Assembly (NCBI RefSeq): GCF_001553785.1 | Contig: NZ_LOJP01000001.1 | Coordinates: forward strand, 2,207,924 to 2,264,886 | Direction: 5' to 3' | Length of the DNA: 56,963 nt | Source: Actinoplanes sp. TFC3 | GTDB lineage: Bacteria > Actinomycetota > Actinomycetes > Mycobacteriales > Micromonosporaceae | Shown: positions 1 to 8,684 of the stretch, piece after piece | Position numbering within the stretch: position 1 is the stretch's first letter | How the letters are laid out: each line of letters opens with the position of its first letter | Position numbers and translations under genes: made by a program | Notes under the pieces: model-generated | Told to the model about the DNA's origin: nothing | What the model saw: the letters and a program-made list of their open reading frames with translations, nothing else | Databases searched by the model: none

Positions 1-62
1 GGGGAGCTGTGGCCGGGGCGCGGGGGTGGTTCCGGCTGAGGCCGGGCGTCGGCGGCGGTCAC
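1..62 (-). CDS. Start of a downstream PH-domain-type gene (partial)
   Basis: A GTG at 62..60 overlaps the stop of the upstream PH-domain gene in a GTGA arrangement, the usual sign of translational coupling. Reading continues open to the window edge and gives about 20 residues, rich in Pro, Ala and Arg. In actinobacteria a short bacterial-PH-domain (YdbS-like) gene is commonly followed by a longer YdbT-like PH-domain membrane protein, so that is the likely identity. Only the first residues are visible and no domain can be confirmed. Confidence 0.45.
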   Translation of the reverse strand, partial: MTAADARPQPEPPPRPGHSS

Positions 63-559
63 AGGCCCTCGGCCCGGTCCTCGCCGAGGGCGGTGAGCCG
101 GTCGCGCAGCCGGGCCGCCTCGTCCGGCGGGAGGCCGGGGATCTTGGCGTCGCTGGCTGCCGCGGCGGTGTGCAGTTGCACCGTGGCCAGCTTGAATGCC
201 CGTTCCAGGGGGCCGGCCGTTACATCCACGAACTGCATGCGCGCGTACGGCACGATCGACAGCCGCCGGATCACCAGGCCGTGGCGCACGAGCAGATCGT
301 TGTCACGTTCGGCGTACCCCCACGCCTTCACTGCTCGAAACGTCACGATGGCGCGCCAGGCGGCCAGGGCGAGCTCGACGACGATGAGCACGGGCCAGAG
401 CCAGTAGCCGGTCCAGATCCAGACGGCGGCGAACACGGCGAGCGCGGCGACCGTCCAGCCGGCCAGGCCGATCAGCTCTACAGTGATCAGGCTGCGCGAC
501 ACCGGCCGCCAGGCGACGGTCTCGGGCCACGGTTCCAGGGCGCTCGCATGCTCGCTCAC
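59..559 (-). CDS. Membrane protein with bacterial PH domain (YdbS/DUF304 family)
   Basis: A 166-residue protein. Two adjacent hydrophobic helices (about residues 25-65) are followed by a bacterial PH (bPH2, formerly DUF304) domain. Its hallmark is the stretch around NDLLVRHGLVIRRLSIVPYA, then ARMQFVDVTAGPLERAF, typical of YdbS-type proteins. These proteins sit in the cytoplasmic membrane; their molecular role is poorly known, with Bacillus relatives linked to bacteriocin and membrane-stress resistance. The ATG at 559 fits the family N terminus. The stop overlaps a GTG start of the next gene, so the pair is probably one operon with the small cysteine protein upstream (stop at 569). Confidence 0.8.
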   Translation of the reverse strand: MSEHASALEPWPETVAWRPVSRSLITVELIGLAGWTVAALAVFAAVWIWTGYWLWPVLIVVELALAAWRAIVTFRAVKAWGYAERDNDLLVRHGLVIRRLSIVPYARMQFVDVTAGPLERAFKLATVQLHTAAAASDAKIPGLPPDEAARLRDRLTALGEDRAEGL

Positions 560-568
560 CCCTTGAGA

Positions 569-781
569 CTAGTCAGCGGGGGGAAACTCGGTCACCTCGC
601 GCAGGAAACCCCTGAGATCCAGGAATTCGCCCAAGGTCTTCCGATGCTGGTCACAGGCGAGCCAGATTTTCCGGTACGACGCCGCGTGCAATTTTGGATT
701 GTTCCAGTGCAACGCCCACACAGCCGCAGCCCGGCAGCCCTTGGCCGAACATTGAACGGCGAGATCCTCGACCATCGGCAC
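569..781 (-). CDS. Small conserved actinobacterial cysteine protein
   Basis: A 70-residue protein with two Cys near the N terminus (CSAKGC) and a C-x2-H pair in the middle (ACDQH). This could bind a metal as a small zinc-ribbon-like fold. From memory, this family is conserved in actinobacteria and is often labelled acetone carboxylase in databases; nothing in so short a protein supports that enzyme activity. An alternative ATG two codons inside (775) is equally possible. It lies 10 bp upstream of the PH-domain gene on the same strand and diverges from moxR. Confidence 0.65.
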   Translation of the reverse strand: MPMVEDLAVQCSAKGCRAAAVWALHWNNPKLHAASYRKIWLACDQHRKTLGEFLDLRGFLREVTEFPPAD

Positions 782-1047
782 AACGTTACCGGCGGGAGAT
801 GGTGCTTTGAGCGCCGGGCGACCACGGGGGAAGTCGCCCGGCGACGGGGTGAATGTTACACGGGTGATCCGGGCTTTCGTCTACCCGCTCGTGGTGCCCG
901 TCCGTGCGCATCGCGCAGAAAGATCGACATCTCATCGTCTACGGTCGGCGCGTAATGCGGCTCTGCCGGACTGCTCCCAGCATGGTCGTGTAAGTCTTGA
1001 GCGTCGGCATGCGCGCCGACGCGACCGCGAAGTGCACAGGAGGACCG

Positions 1048-2433
1048 GTGGCCGAGCCGACCACGCCCGAGGGTACGACCAGCGCGAGCGCCCCTGCCGG
1101 TGCGTCGGGTGACCCGGTGCCGCCCGCCCAGGACGCCACCCAGCTCGAACGGGCCATGTTCGAGGTCAAGCGGGTGATCGTCGGGCAGGACCGGATGGTC
1201 GAGCGGATGTTCGTCGCCCTGCTCGCGCGTGGGCACTGCCTGCTCGAAGGCGTGCCCGGCGTGGCCAAGACGCTGGCCGTGGAGACGCTGGCCCGGGTCG
1301 TCGGCGGCTCGTTCTCCCGCGTGCAGTTCACCCCCGACCTGGTGCCCGCTGACATCGTGGGCACCCGGATCTACCGGCAGTCCAGCGAGAAGTTCGACGT
1401 CGAGCTGGGCCCGGTGTTCGTCAACTTCCTGCTCGCCGACGAGATCAACCGGGCGCCGGCCAAGGTGCAGTCGGCGCTGCTGGAGGTGATGGCCGAGCAC
1501 CAGGTGTCGATCGGCGGGGAGTCCCACGCGGTGCCCGACCCGTTCCTGGTCATGGCCACCCAGAACCCAATCGAGCAGGAGGGCGTCTACCCGCTGCCCG
1601 AGGCCCAGCGCGACCGCTTCCTCATGAAGATCATCGTCGGTTACCCGACCGACGCCGAGGAGCGCGAGATCGTCTATCGGATGGGCGTCAGCGCGCCGGA
1701 GCCGAAGCGGATCTTCACCGCCGGCGACCTGCTGTCCCTGCAGCGCCGCGCCGACCAGGTGTTCGTGCACAACGCGCTGGTCGACTACACGGTCCGGCTG
1801 GTGCTGGCCACCCGGGCCCCGGCCCAGCACGGCATGCCCGACGTGGCCAACCTCATCCAGTACGGAGCCAGCCCCCGCGCCTCGCTCGGCATCGTCCGCG
1901 CCACCCGGGCCCTCGCCCTGCTGCGGGGCCGGGACTATGCGTTGCCGCAGGACGTGCAGGACATCGCCCCGGACATCCTGCGCCACCGGCTGGTCCTCAG
2001 CTATGACGCGCTGGCTGACGACATCCCGGCCGACCACATCGTCGCCCGGATCATGGCCAGCGTGCCGATGCCCTCGGTGGCCTCGCGCCAGGACGCCTCG
2101 AACGGCCCCGCGGCGAACGGCCACGCCGCCCAGGTGTCCGGGGTGCCCGCCCCGGCCAGCGGCGTGCCCTTCGGCGGCCAGCCGCACCCGGGCGCCTTCC
2201 CGGTAGGCCCCGGCCAGCACGGCCAGGTCACCCACCAGCACGCCCACCAGGGCCTCGGCCAGCAGCAGCACGGCCAAGGCCAGCACGGCCCCGGCCAGCA
2301 CGGCCAGGGCCAGCAGCATGGCCAGGGCCAGCAGCATGTGGGCCAGCAGCACGGCCAGGGCCAGCCGGGCCAGGGCCAGGGGGGCCAGCCGGGGCAGGGT
2401 CAGCAGCTACCGGCCTGGCCGGGGCAGCAGTGA
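1048..2433 (+). CDS. MoxR-family AAA+ ATPase with Gln/Gly/His-rich tail
   Basis: A 461-residue ATPase of the MoxR family, chaperone-like AAA+ proteins that act with VWA proteins in complex maturation. The Walker A motif GVPGVAKT starts at about residue 68, the Walker B LLADEINRA lies near 128-136, and a NPIEQEG sensor-region motif and the C-terminal lid are present to about residue 345. The GTG at 1048 is preferred because GGAGG lies 4 nt upstream; an in-frame upstream start (997) has no such site. MoxR proteins normally stop near residue 330-350. Here a tail of about 115 residues is added, first Ala/Pro/Gly and then a long GQHGQ/GQGQ low-complexity run (about 2205-2433). It begins an operon with the DUF58 gene 10 bp downstream and a VWA gene. 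Confidence 0.93.
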   Translation: MAEPTTPEGTTSASAPAGASGDPVPPAQDATQLERAMFEVKRVIVGQDRMVERMFVALLARGHCLLEGVPGVAKTLAVETLARVVGGSFSRVQFTPDLVPADIVGTRIYRQSSEKFDVELGPVFVNFLLADEINRAPAKVQSALLEVMAEHQVSIGGESHAVPDPFLVMATQNPIEQEGVYPLPEAQRDRFLMKIIVGYPTDAEEREIVYRMGVSAPEPKRIFTAGDLLSLQRRADQVFVHNALVDYTVRLVLATRAPAQHGMPDVANLIQYGASPRASLGIVRATRALALLRGRDYALPQDVQDIAPDILRHRLVLSYDALADDIPADHIVARIMASVPMPSVASRQDASNGPAANGHAAQVSGVPAPASGVPFGGQPHPGAFPVGPGQHGQVTHQHAHQGLGQQQHGQGQHGPGQHGQGQQHGQGQQHVGQQHGQGQPGQGQGGQPGQGQQLPAWPGQQ

Positions 2434-2443
2434 CGGTCGAGCC

Positions 2444-3442
2444 GTGACCACATCCCAGGAAGCCGGCTCCGGCACCGCGCGTGCCGAGGTCGTACTGTCG
2501 CGTCTTCAGCTCTTGGTCACGCGCAAGCTTGATGGTCTGCTCCAGGGTGACTATGCGGGTCTTCTTCCCGGGCCGGGCAGCGAGGCGGGGGAGAGCCGCG
2601 AATACCGGCCGGGTGACGATGTGCGCCGGATGGACTGGCCGGTCACCGCGCGCACCACGCTGCCGCACGTCCGGCGCACGGTGGCCGACCGCGAGCTGGA
2701 GACGTGGATGGCGATCGACCTGTCCGCGAGCCTCGACTTCGGCACCGCCAAGTACCTGAAACGCGACCTGGTGCTGGCCGCGGCGACCGCGATGGCGCAT
2801 CTGACCGTGCGCGGCGGCAACCGGATCGGCGCGGTGGTCGGGACCGGGCCGGGGCAGGTGGCCGCGCCGCAGCGCACCGGGCTGTTCCGCCGTAAGCGCG
2901 AGCAGCAGCCGGTGCCCGAGCAAGCGCCGGTGATGCGGTTGCCGGCCCGGCCCGGACGCAAGGAGGCGCAGGGGCTTTTGCGCGCCATTGCACGTACCGA
3001 GATCAAACCCGGACGGGCCGATCTGGGTGCCTTGATCGACCTGCTCAACCGCCCGCCTCGCCGCCGGGGTGTGGCAGTGGTGGTCTCGGACTTCTTGGCG
3101 CCGGTTGACGGCTGGTCGCGGCCCATCCGCAAGCTCGGGGTACGCCATGACGTGCTGGCCATCGAGGTCGTCGACCCGCGCGAGCTGGAACTGCCCGACG
3201 TCGGGGTGCTGACGCTCGCCGATCCGGAGACCGGCGCGCTGCACGAGGTGCACACCGGCGACGCCAAGCTGCGCGCCGCCTACGCCGAGGCCGCCGGTCA
3301 GCAACGCGGAGAAATCGCCCGGGCCCTGCGCGCCGCCGGGGCCGCACACTTGAGGCTGCGCACCGACACCGACTGGCTGCTGGATATGGTCCGGTTCGTG
3401 GCCGCTCAACGACACGCACGCACCCGGGGGACGACCCGATGA
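2444..3442 (+). CDS. DUF58 domain protein
   Basis: A 332-residue DUF58 protein, the constant partner of MoxR ATPases. The diagnostic motif EYRPGDDVRRMDWPVTAR begins near residue 53. A degenerate von Willebrand-like strand with the metal-site motif AIDLSASLD follows near residue 90, and the C-terminal half matches the rest of the VWA-like fold (VVVSDFLAP). The start GTG at 2444 is 10 bp after the moxR stop, and the stop overlaps the next gene by ATGA at 3439-3442. The three gene products probably form one membrane-associated complex. The family's exact substrate is unknown. Confidence 0.92.
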   Translation: MTTSQEAGSGTARAEVVLSRLQLLVTRKLDGLLQGDYAGLLPGPGSEAGESREYRPGDDVRRMDWPVTARTTLPHVRRTVADRELETWMAIDLSASLDFGTAKYLKRDLVLAAATAMAHLTVRGGNRIGAVVGTGPGQVAAPQRTGLFRRKREQQPVPEQAPVMRLPARPGRKEAQGLLRAIARTEIKPGRADLGALIDLLNRPPRRRGVAVVVSDFLAPVDGWSRPIRKLGVRHDVLAIEVVDPRELELPDVGVLTLADPETGALHEVHTGDAKLRAAYAEAAGQQRGEIARALRAAGAAHLRLRTDTDWLLDMVRFVAAQRHARTRGTTR

Positions 3443-4389
3443 TCCGCTTCTTGCAACCCTGGTGGCTGCTCGCCGTCCTGCCGGTCCTGCTCGTGGCCGC
3501 CGCCTACATCTGGCGGCAGTTCCGCAAGCGGCAGTACGCGATGAAGTTCACAAACGTCGACCTGCTGCGCTCGCTCGCCCCCAAGGGCCTGGGCTGGCGC
3601 CGTCACCTCGCGGCCGGCGCGTTCCTGCTCAGCTTGCTGGTGCTGTCGCTGGGGATGGCCCGGCCGTCGGTGGACCGCGAGGAACCTCTGGAACGGGCCA
3701 CGGTCATGCTGGCCATCGACGTGTCGCTGTCGATGGAAGCCGACGACGTCGCGCCCAACCGCATCGAGGCCGCCCAGGAAGCTGCGAAGTCGTTCGTGCA
3801 GGAGCTCCCGGCGACGTACAACCTGGGCCTGGTCTCCTTCGCCAAGGCCGCCAACGTGCTGGTCCCGCCGACCAAGGACCGCGCGGCGGTGATCACCGGC
3901 ATCGACGGGCTCACCTTGGCCGAGGCCACCGCGACCGGTGAGGCGGTGTTCACCTCGCTGGACGCCATCCGCTCGGTGCCGGCCGATGGCGCGGATGGTG
4001 CCCCGCCGGCGCGCATCGTGCTGCTGTCCGACGGCTACCGCACGTCCGGGCGGTCCATCGAGGACGCGGGCGCGGCGGCGCTGTCAGCCAACGTGCCGGT
4101 CTCGACGATCGCGTTCGGTACGGACACCGGCGTGGTCGACATCCGCGGGGCGCTGCAACGCGTACCGGTGGATCGCCTGTCGCTGCAGCAGTTGGCGGAG
4201 AAGACCAAGGGCTACTTCTACGAGGCCGCTTCGGTGAGCGAGCTGAAGAAGGTCTACGAGGACATGGGAAGCTCGATCGGGCACCGGGTCCAACCGCGGG
4301 AGATCACGCAGTGGTACGCCGGAGCAGCGCTACTGTTCGGCATCGCCGCCGCAGGCCTGAGTTTGCTGTGGACGTCCCGCCTGCCCTGA
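3439..4389 (+). CDS. VWA-domain membrane protein (BatA/YfbK-like)
   Basis: A 316-residue protein with one N-terminal membrane helix (about 7-24), a second near 58-76, a von Willebrand factor A domain (about 85-275) and a C-terminal helix (about 290-312). The MIDAS metal site is visible as DVSLS (Asp94), with supporting T and D residues in TGEAVFTSL and LLSDGYR. This is the BatA-like third member of moxR-DUF58-VWA operons, thought to expose a metal-dependent protein-binding domain at the membrane. It is translationally coupled to the DUF58 gene and ends just before a strong bidirectional hairpin. Confidence 0.93.
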   Translation: MIRFLQPWWLLAVLPVLLVAAAYIWRQFRKRQYAMKFTNVDLLRSLAPKGLGWRRHLAAGAFLLSLLVLSLGMARPSVDREEPLERATVMLAIDVSLSMEADDVAPNRIEAAQEAAKSFVQELPATYNLGLVSFAKAANVLVPPTKDRAAVITGIDGLTLAEATATGEAVFTSLDAIRSVPADGADGAPPARIVLLSDGYRTSGRSIEDAGAAALSANVPVSTIAFGTDTGVVDIRGALQRVPVDRLSLQQLAEKTKGYFYEAASVSELKKVYEDMGSSIGHRVQPREITQWYAGAALLFGIAAAGLSLLWTSRLP

Positions 4390-4411
4390 GCGAGCTTCAC
4401 ACCGGACAAGA

Positions 4412-4448
4412 ACGCGCGCCGACGAGACACTGTCAGATCGGCGCGCGT
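4412..4448. terminator. Bidirectional hairpin terminator
   Basis: Perfect 11-bp inverted repeat, 4412-4422 (ACGCGCGCCGA) against 4438-4448, with a 15-nt loop. It sits 22 bp after the VWA gene stop on the plus strand and 8 bp after a small ORF stop on the minus strand, so it can end transcription from both sides. The minus-strand reading is followed by a short T-rich TTCTT; the plus reading lacks a T run, as is common in GC-rich actinobacteria. Confidence 0.65.
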
Positions 4449-4455
4449 GATCCGG

Positions 4456-4542
4456 TCACGGGGTGTTGTGCACGAGAACGAACACGACGACCACCCAGGC
4501 AGCGGCGATGGTGAAGCTCAGCGGTGCGACGAAACGGTTCAT
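4456..4542 (-). CDS. Possible 28-residue membrane peptide
   Basis: A minus-strand ORF from ATG 4542 to TGA 4456. It encodes a 28-residue peptide: a short polar N terminus (MNRF), one hydrophobic helix (IAAAWVVVVFVLV) and a small C-terminal tail. 23 of 27 sense codons end in G or C, as in the real genes here, and the stop is followed within 8 bp by an 11-bp hairpin. A GGAAAG lies about 10 nt before the ATG. This looks like one of the single-helix small proteins common in actinobacteria, but no function can be given. It could also be a chance ORF. Confidence 0.45.
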   Translation of the reverse strand: MNRFVAPLSFTIAAAWVVVVFVLVHNTP

Positions 4543-4761
4543 GGCATTCGGCTTTCCGGTCATGGCTCAATGGGGATGCGCATGAGGAAAGTCGCGACCG
4601 GCACTCCTCGCCGGGGCCGCGGCGCAGCACGGCAACACCCGTGGGAAGCGGGTGCGGCAAGGAGCGGGTGAGCGGTGCCGGCAGCCTCGTGACTCAGGGC
4701 TGGCGACGAGCGGCCCGGCCACGACTAGGAGGATCGCTATCTCGCACAGCGATCACCTCCG

Positions 4762-5751
4762 TCAGTAGCGGGCCGTCTGGAACCGTTGGAGACAGTACTC
4801 CCCAAGTCCCACTTGAGAAATCCGGGGCAGCCTTGGTGCCCGCCACCGGTGTTGGCCGGTCACGGCTACGAGACCGGCTCTCAGCACCGGCAACCAAGCG
4901 ATCCGGGTCAGCACCCAGGCGCTCGCGTCCGGGGAACCGATCAGGCTTCGCACCCCAGGTACCCAGGTCAGAGCGGCGCTGAACCCGACGGCGAGCAGCA
5001 ACACACTCTGATGCCACAGATAGACCGCAAGCGCTCGTCCGCCAATCCACCGAACCCATTGCCGGGGCCGGGGTTCGCGGTTTCGGATGACGAGAAATAC
5101 CCCTGTCTGGGTGACGGCCAAGGCGATCGCGGCCAGCGACGGCGGGTCAAGCTTCGACCGGCCCTGACCGGGAACGTCCACCGCGCTGACCGGGTAACCG
5201 CCGACCGTGACAAGCAGCAGAAGGGCGCACAAGCCGCCGCCCGCGGGCATCCATCCGTGTCGTTTGCCGTCAAATTCCCCTTCGGCGACAGCAGTTCCGA
5301 GCACCCCAGGAATGGCCCACGCGCCCACAATTGACAGCGGACCGGGCACCAGCACGCCGAGCACCATCCATTTCGCACAGGGGTGACCCAGGCGCAGCAC
5401 GAGATAGGGGAAAAGGAACCACAACGTGCCGGTCGAAACGCCAAGCAAACTCGCCACCACAAGTGCGAAAACCCAAGCCAAGACGAACAGAGAAGCAGCT
5501 TTTGCCGTACGACCGAAGCGCCCTTTGTCGTCTGATCGTGCCCGGGTGAAACCACTGATGAAGAAGAAAAGACCGAGCCTTTGCAGCACCCAGGTAATCG
5601 GCGCCAGCGATGGCATCGACGTCAGCGGACTGGCCGTGCGCAGACCGGCTTCGCCCAGGACGAAACCGGTAACCAGCCAATGCCCGAGCACTACACCACC
5701 CATGGCGCACACGCGCAAAGCGTCAATTCCGTGATCCCGCTGCCCGCTCAT
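4762..5751 (-). CDS. Acyltransferase-3 family membrane protein, shortened
   Basis: A 329-residue integral membrane protein of the acyltransferase-3 (OafA/YrhL-like) family. The N terminus has the family pattern IDALRVCAMGGVVLGHWLV with the His of the first helix. A later WIGGRALAVYLWHQSVLLL matches the conserved C-terminal helix. Members usually have about 380-450 residues and around ten helices. The middle here, after about residue 70, is too short, and the C terminus after LPVLRAGLVAV does not resemble the family, so the gene may be in decay. Its ATG overlaps the stop of the broken DUF1023 hydrolase (ATGA, 5748-5751). The two were clearly one operon. Confidence 0.7.
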   Translation of the reverse strand: MSGQRDHGIDALRVCAMGGVVLGHWLVTGFVLGEAGLRTASPLTSMPSLAPITWVLQRLGLFFFISGFTRARSDDKGRFGRTAKAASLFVLAWVFALVVASLLGVSTGTLWFLFPYLVLRLGHPCAKWMVLGVLVPGPLSIVGAWAIPGVLGTAVAEGEFDGKRHGWMPAGGGLCALLLLVTVGGYPVSAVDVPGQGRSKLDPPSLAAIALAVTQTGVFLVIRNREPRPRQWVRWIGGRALAVYLWHQSVLLLAVGFSAALTWVPGVRSLIGSPDASAWVLTRIAWLPVLRAGLVAVTGQHRWRAPRLPRISQVGLGEYCLQRFQTARY

Positions 5752-6255
5752 GCGGCGCTCCCGGCAACGACCTGAGCAACCGCGGGCAACGTCGCCGAAC
5801 CGTCGCTCGAACAGCCGTCGTGCCCGTCGACCCCCTCGGCCGGCAGAGCAATCGCACCGAACCGCGAATCCGAAGGCCGCCGCCCATGCCCGAGCCCGGC
5901 CACCCGCACCTGCGGCACCCGCCGGATCCAGTCACCAGCGGCGAAGGCCGTCCACACCCGTGCGCCACCCAGGTCCGCCACCCGATCGACGCCCATCCCC
6001 GGCGCCCCGAGCGCCACGATGTCGTGCACGCGGGGCAGCCGGGGAGCCGCCAGGCCCCGCGACCAGCGCGCCGTAGCTGTGCCCCACCAGCGTTACCTCG
6101 GCGTTGCGGCCAGGTCCGACGGCCCGCCCGTCGCCGGCTTCGTCGTACAGCAGACAGTTCCGCCCGTCGCGCACCAGGGCAGCGCGGGAATGAGCGGGTT
6201 GCGGCACCGCAAGGACGGTCAGGGTCAGCAGCAGAGCAAGCGTCAGCGTTCGCAT
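5748..6255 (-). pseudogene. DUF1023 alpha/beta hydrolase, frameshifted and internally deleted
   Basis: The reading starts at ATG 6255 with a clear signal peptide (about residues 1-23) and then NCLLYDEAGDGRAV, typical of DUF1023 secreted hydrolases. It jumps directly to EVTLVGHSYGALVAG, the nucleophile elbow (Ser in GHSYG, about 6065-6092), so some 100 or more residues normally between these are missing. Just after VAG the frame breaks. One extra base in the GGGGCC run near 6056-6062 moves the sequel to another frame, where LPRVHDIVALGAPGMGVDRV and the family C terminus VAGLGHG continue to a stop at 5748. Both lesions together make a functional product unlikely. Confidence 0.8.
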
Positions 6256-6373
6256 GCCCGGCAGCGTGCGGTGCCGATGGGCGCGGACACGTCACCCTGC
6301 AGTGCTGACCCAGGCGTCAAACGACTCAGGTATGACTGAGCCCGGGTTCCGCCTACCCGCAGGTAACGCCTAG

Positions 6374-7123
<750 letters not shown>

Positions 7124-7159
7124 ACAGCCCGACAGCAAAGAAGAGAAACAGGAGTATCA

Positions 7160-7927
7160 GTGTCTGCACTGCTGGCCGGTAAGCGGCTGCTCATCACCGG
7201 CATCATCACCGACGCGTCGATCGCGTTCTCGGTGGCCAAGCTCGCCCAGGAGAACGGCGCCACCGTCGTGCTGACCGGTTTCGGCCGGCTCTCGCTGGTC
7301 GAGCGGATCGCCAAGCGCCTGCCCGAGCCGGCCCCGGTGATCGAGCTGGACGTGACCAATCCCGAGCACCTGGCGTCGCTGGAGGGTAAGGTCCGCGAGC
7401 ACGTCGACGGCCTCGACGGCGTGGTCCACTCCATCGCGTTCGGGCCGCAGAGCGTGCTGGGCGGCGAGTTCCTCAACGCGGGCTGGGAGGACGTGGCGAA
7501 GGCGCTGGAGGTGTCGACGTACTCGTACAAGTCCCTCGCCACCGCCTGCCTGCCGCTGATGGCCTCGGGCGGCAGCATCGTCGGCCTGACCTTCGACGCA
7601 ACCAAGGCGTGGCCGGTCTACGACTGGATGGGCGTGGCCAAAGCCGGCTTGGAGTCGGCGTCGCGCTACCTGGCGCTGCACCTGGGCAAGCAGGGTATCC
7701 GCAGCAACCTGGTCTCGGCGGGCCCGCTGCGCACGATGGCGGCGAAGTCGATCCCCGGCTTCGAGCAGTTCGAGGACGCCTGGGCCCAGCGCGCGCCGCT
7801 CGGCTGGGATCTGACCGACCAGGAGCCGACCGCGCGGGCGATCTGTGCGCTGCTGTCGGACTGGTTCCCGGCCACCTCGGGCGAGATCGTCCACGTCGAC
7901 GGCGGTTACCACGCGCTCGGCGCTTGA
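7160..7927 (+). CDS. inhA: NADH-dependent enoyl-ACP reductase InhA/FabI
   Basis: A 255-residue enoyl-ACP reductase, the last reducing step of each fatty acid elongation cycle. The InhA features are present: ITGIITDASIAF at the cofactor site, DVTN, HSIAFGP (with the Ser equivalent to InhA Ser94), and the active-site pair Tyr154...Lys161 in VYDWMGVAKAG. The GTG at 7160 has AGGAG 5 nt upstream. It is cotranscribed with fabG. Unlike in mycobacteria, the ferrochelatase gene does not follow directly: a terminator, a small gene and a 7.4-kb repeat-protein gene come between. Confidence 0.95.
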   Translation: MSALLAGKRLLITGIITDASIAFSVAKLAQENGATVVLTGFGRLSLVERIAKRLPEPAPVIELDVTNPEHLASLEGKVREHVDGLDGVVHSIAFGPQSVLGGEFLNAGWEDVAKALEVSTYSYKSLATACLPLMASGGSIVGLTFDATKAWPVYDWMGVAKAGLESASRYLALHLGKQGIRSNLVSAGPLRTMAAKSIPGFEQFEDAWAQRAPLGWDLTDQEPTARAICALLSDWFPATSGEIVHVDGGYHALGA

Positions 7928-8002
7928 TCGACGACGCATCACCGATGGTGCGTAACCGATTGCGCATGACCAGCGGCGCGTAACCGGCGGCGCGGACCAG
8001 CG

Positions 8003-8027
8003 GAAAGGGGGCTTCGAGCCCCCTTTC
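8003..8027 (+). terminator. Strong hairpin terminator after inhA
   Basis: An 11-bp perfect stem (GAAAGGGGGCT at 8003-8013 against 8017-8027) with a 3-nt loop, followed by CTCC. It lies 75 bp after the inhA stop and separates the fatty-acid pair from the next genes. Confidence 0.75.
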
Positions 8028-8223
8028 TCCGTGTCCCGATACCAATCTAGCCTCCTAGGATGCTGAGGGGCGTCGAGCTGCATCACAGAGCAAGGGATGC
8101 GCCGCAGGCCCAGCCGAAGACAGAGCGCAAGGTTCACAGTCAGGGCACAGCCGAAGAGATCACATGTAAGGCCGAGGCGAACCGATAGGTCAAGGGTCAC
8201 CACCGGTACGAAGGAGAACCCCC

Positions 8224-8505
8224 GTGGCCGCCATCGAAGCCATCAGCAGCACAACCAGCACCTCCGCCCAGACGGAACTCGAGAAGTACCAGCAGAAGCT
8301 GGCCGCCGACTTGGCAGCCAAGGCCGCCGAGAAGGTCATCGCGGCCGACAAAGCAGCCGTCACGAAGGCCCAGCAAGCTCAAGCCCAGCAAACCCAATCC
8401 CAGCATTCCCAGCAGATCCAGGCCCAGCAAGTGCAGGTCCAAGCCCAGCAGTCGACGCGGGCCGGCATCACGCCGACAGCAGGATCCCTCGACATTCTGG
8501 CCTGA
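8224..8505 (+). CDS. Small Ala/Gln-rich coiled-coil protein
   Basis: A 93-residue protein starting at GTG 8224, with AAGGAG about 8 nt upstream. Residues about 15-50 (ELEKYQQKLAADLAAKAAEK) have a strong heptad and helix character with many Ala and Lys. They are followed by a Gln-rich stretch (QAQAQQTQSQHSQQIQAQQ) and a short non-helical end. No signal peptide or membrane segment is seen. I do not recognise a named family. The 196 bp upstream carry a possible TAGGAT -10 box near 8056-8061 and a long leader. The gene lies between the inhA terminator and the giant surface protein. Confidence 0.75.
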   Translation: MAAIEAISSTTSTSAQTELEKYQQKLAADLAAKAAEKVIAADKAAVTKAQQAQAQQTQSQHSQQIQAQQVQVQAQQSTRAGITPTAGSLDILA

Positions 8506-8684
8506 GAACGAGGCGCAAGTATCCGCCGCCCGACTCCATCCCGCCGGGAAACGGGAAACATCGCGAGGCCCGGCCAGGAATCGCGCGCCACCAACCTGAC
8601 CTGCGACGAAGTCAATAAGTCTCACCTGTGAGTTTTCTTCGGAAACAAAAGATCTTTCGCTTTCGCGGCGTTTAGCGTTTTCCC
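8506..8684 (+). promoter_or_regulatory. AT-richer upstream region of the giant surface protein
   Basis: 179 bp without a gene. The last 80 bp are conspicuously AT-rich for this genome (AATAAGT, GAGTTTTCTTCGGAAACAAAAGATC) and contain a small inverted repeat CTCAC-ct-GTGAG at 8621-8632. This is the likely promoter and regulator region of the repeat protein that follows. No exact -35/-10 pair can be assigned with confidence. Confidence 0.4.

Noticed and set aside
2205..2433. Short regularly spaced GGCCAGCAGCACGGCCAGG-like repeats suggesting a CRISPR array or minisatellite
   Set aside because: They lie in frame within the moxR coding sequence and encode GQHGQ low complexity; there are no unique spacers of constant length.
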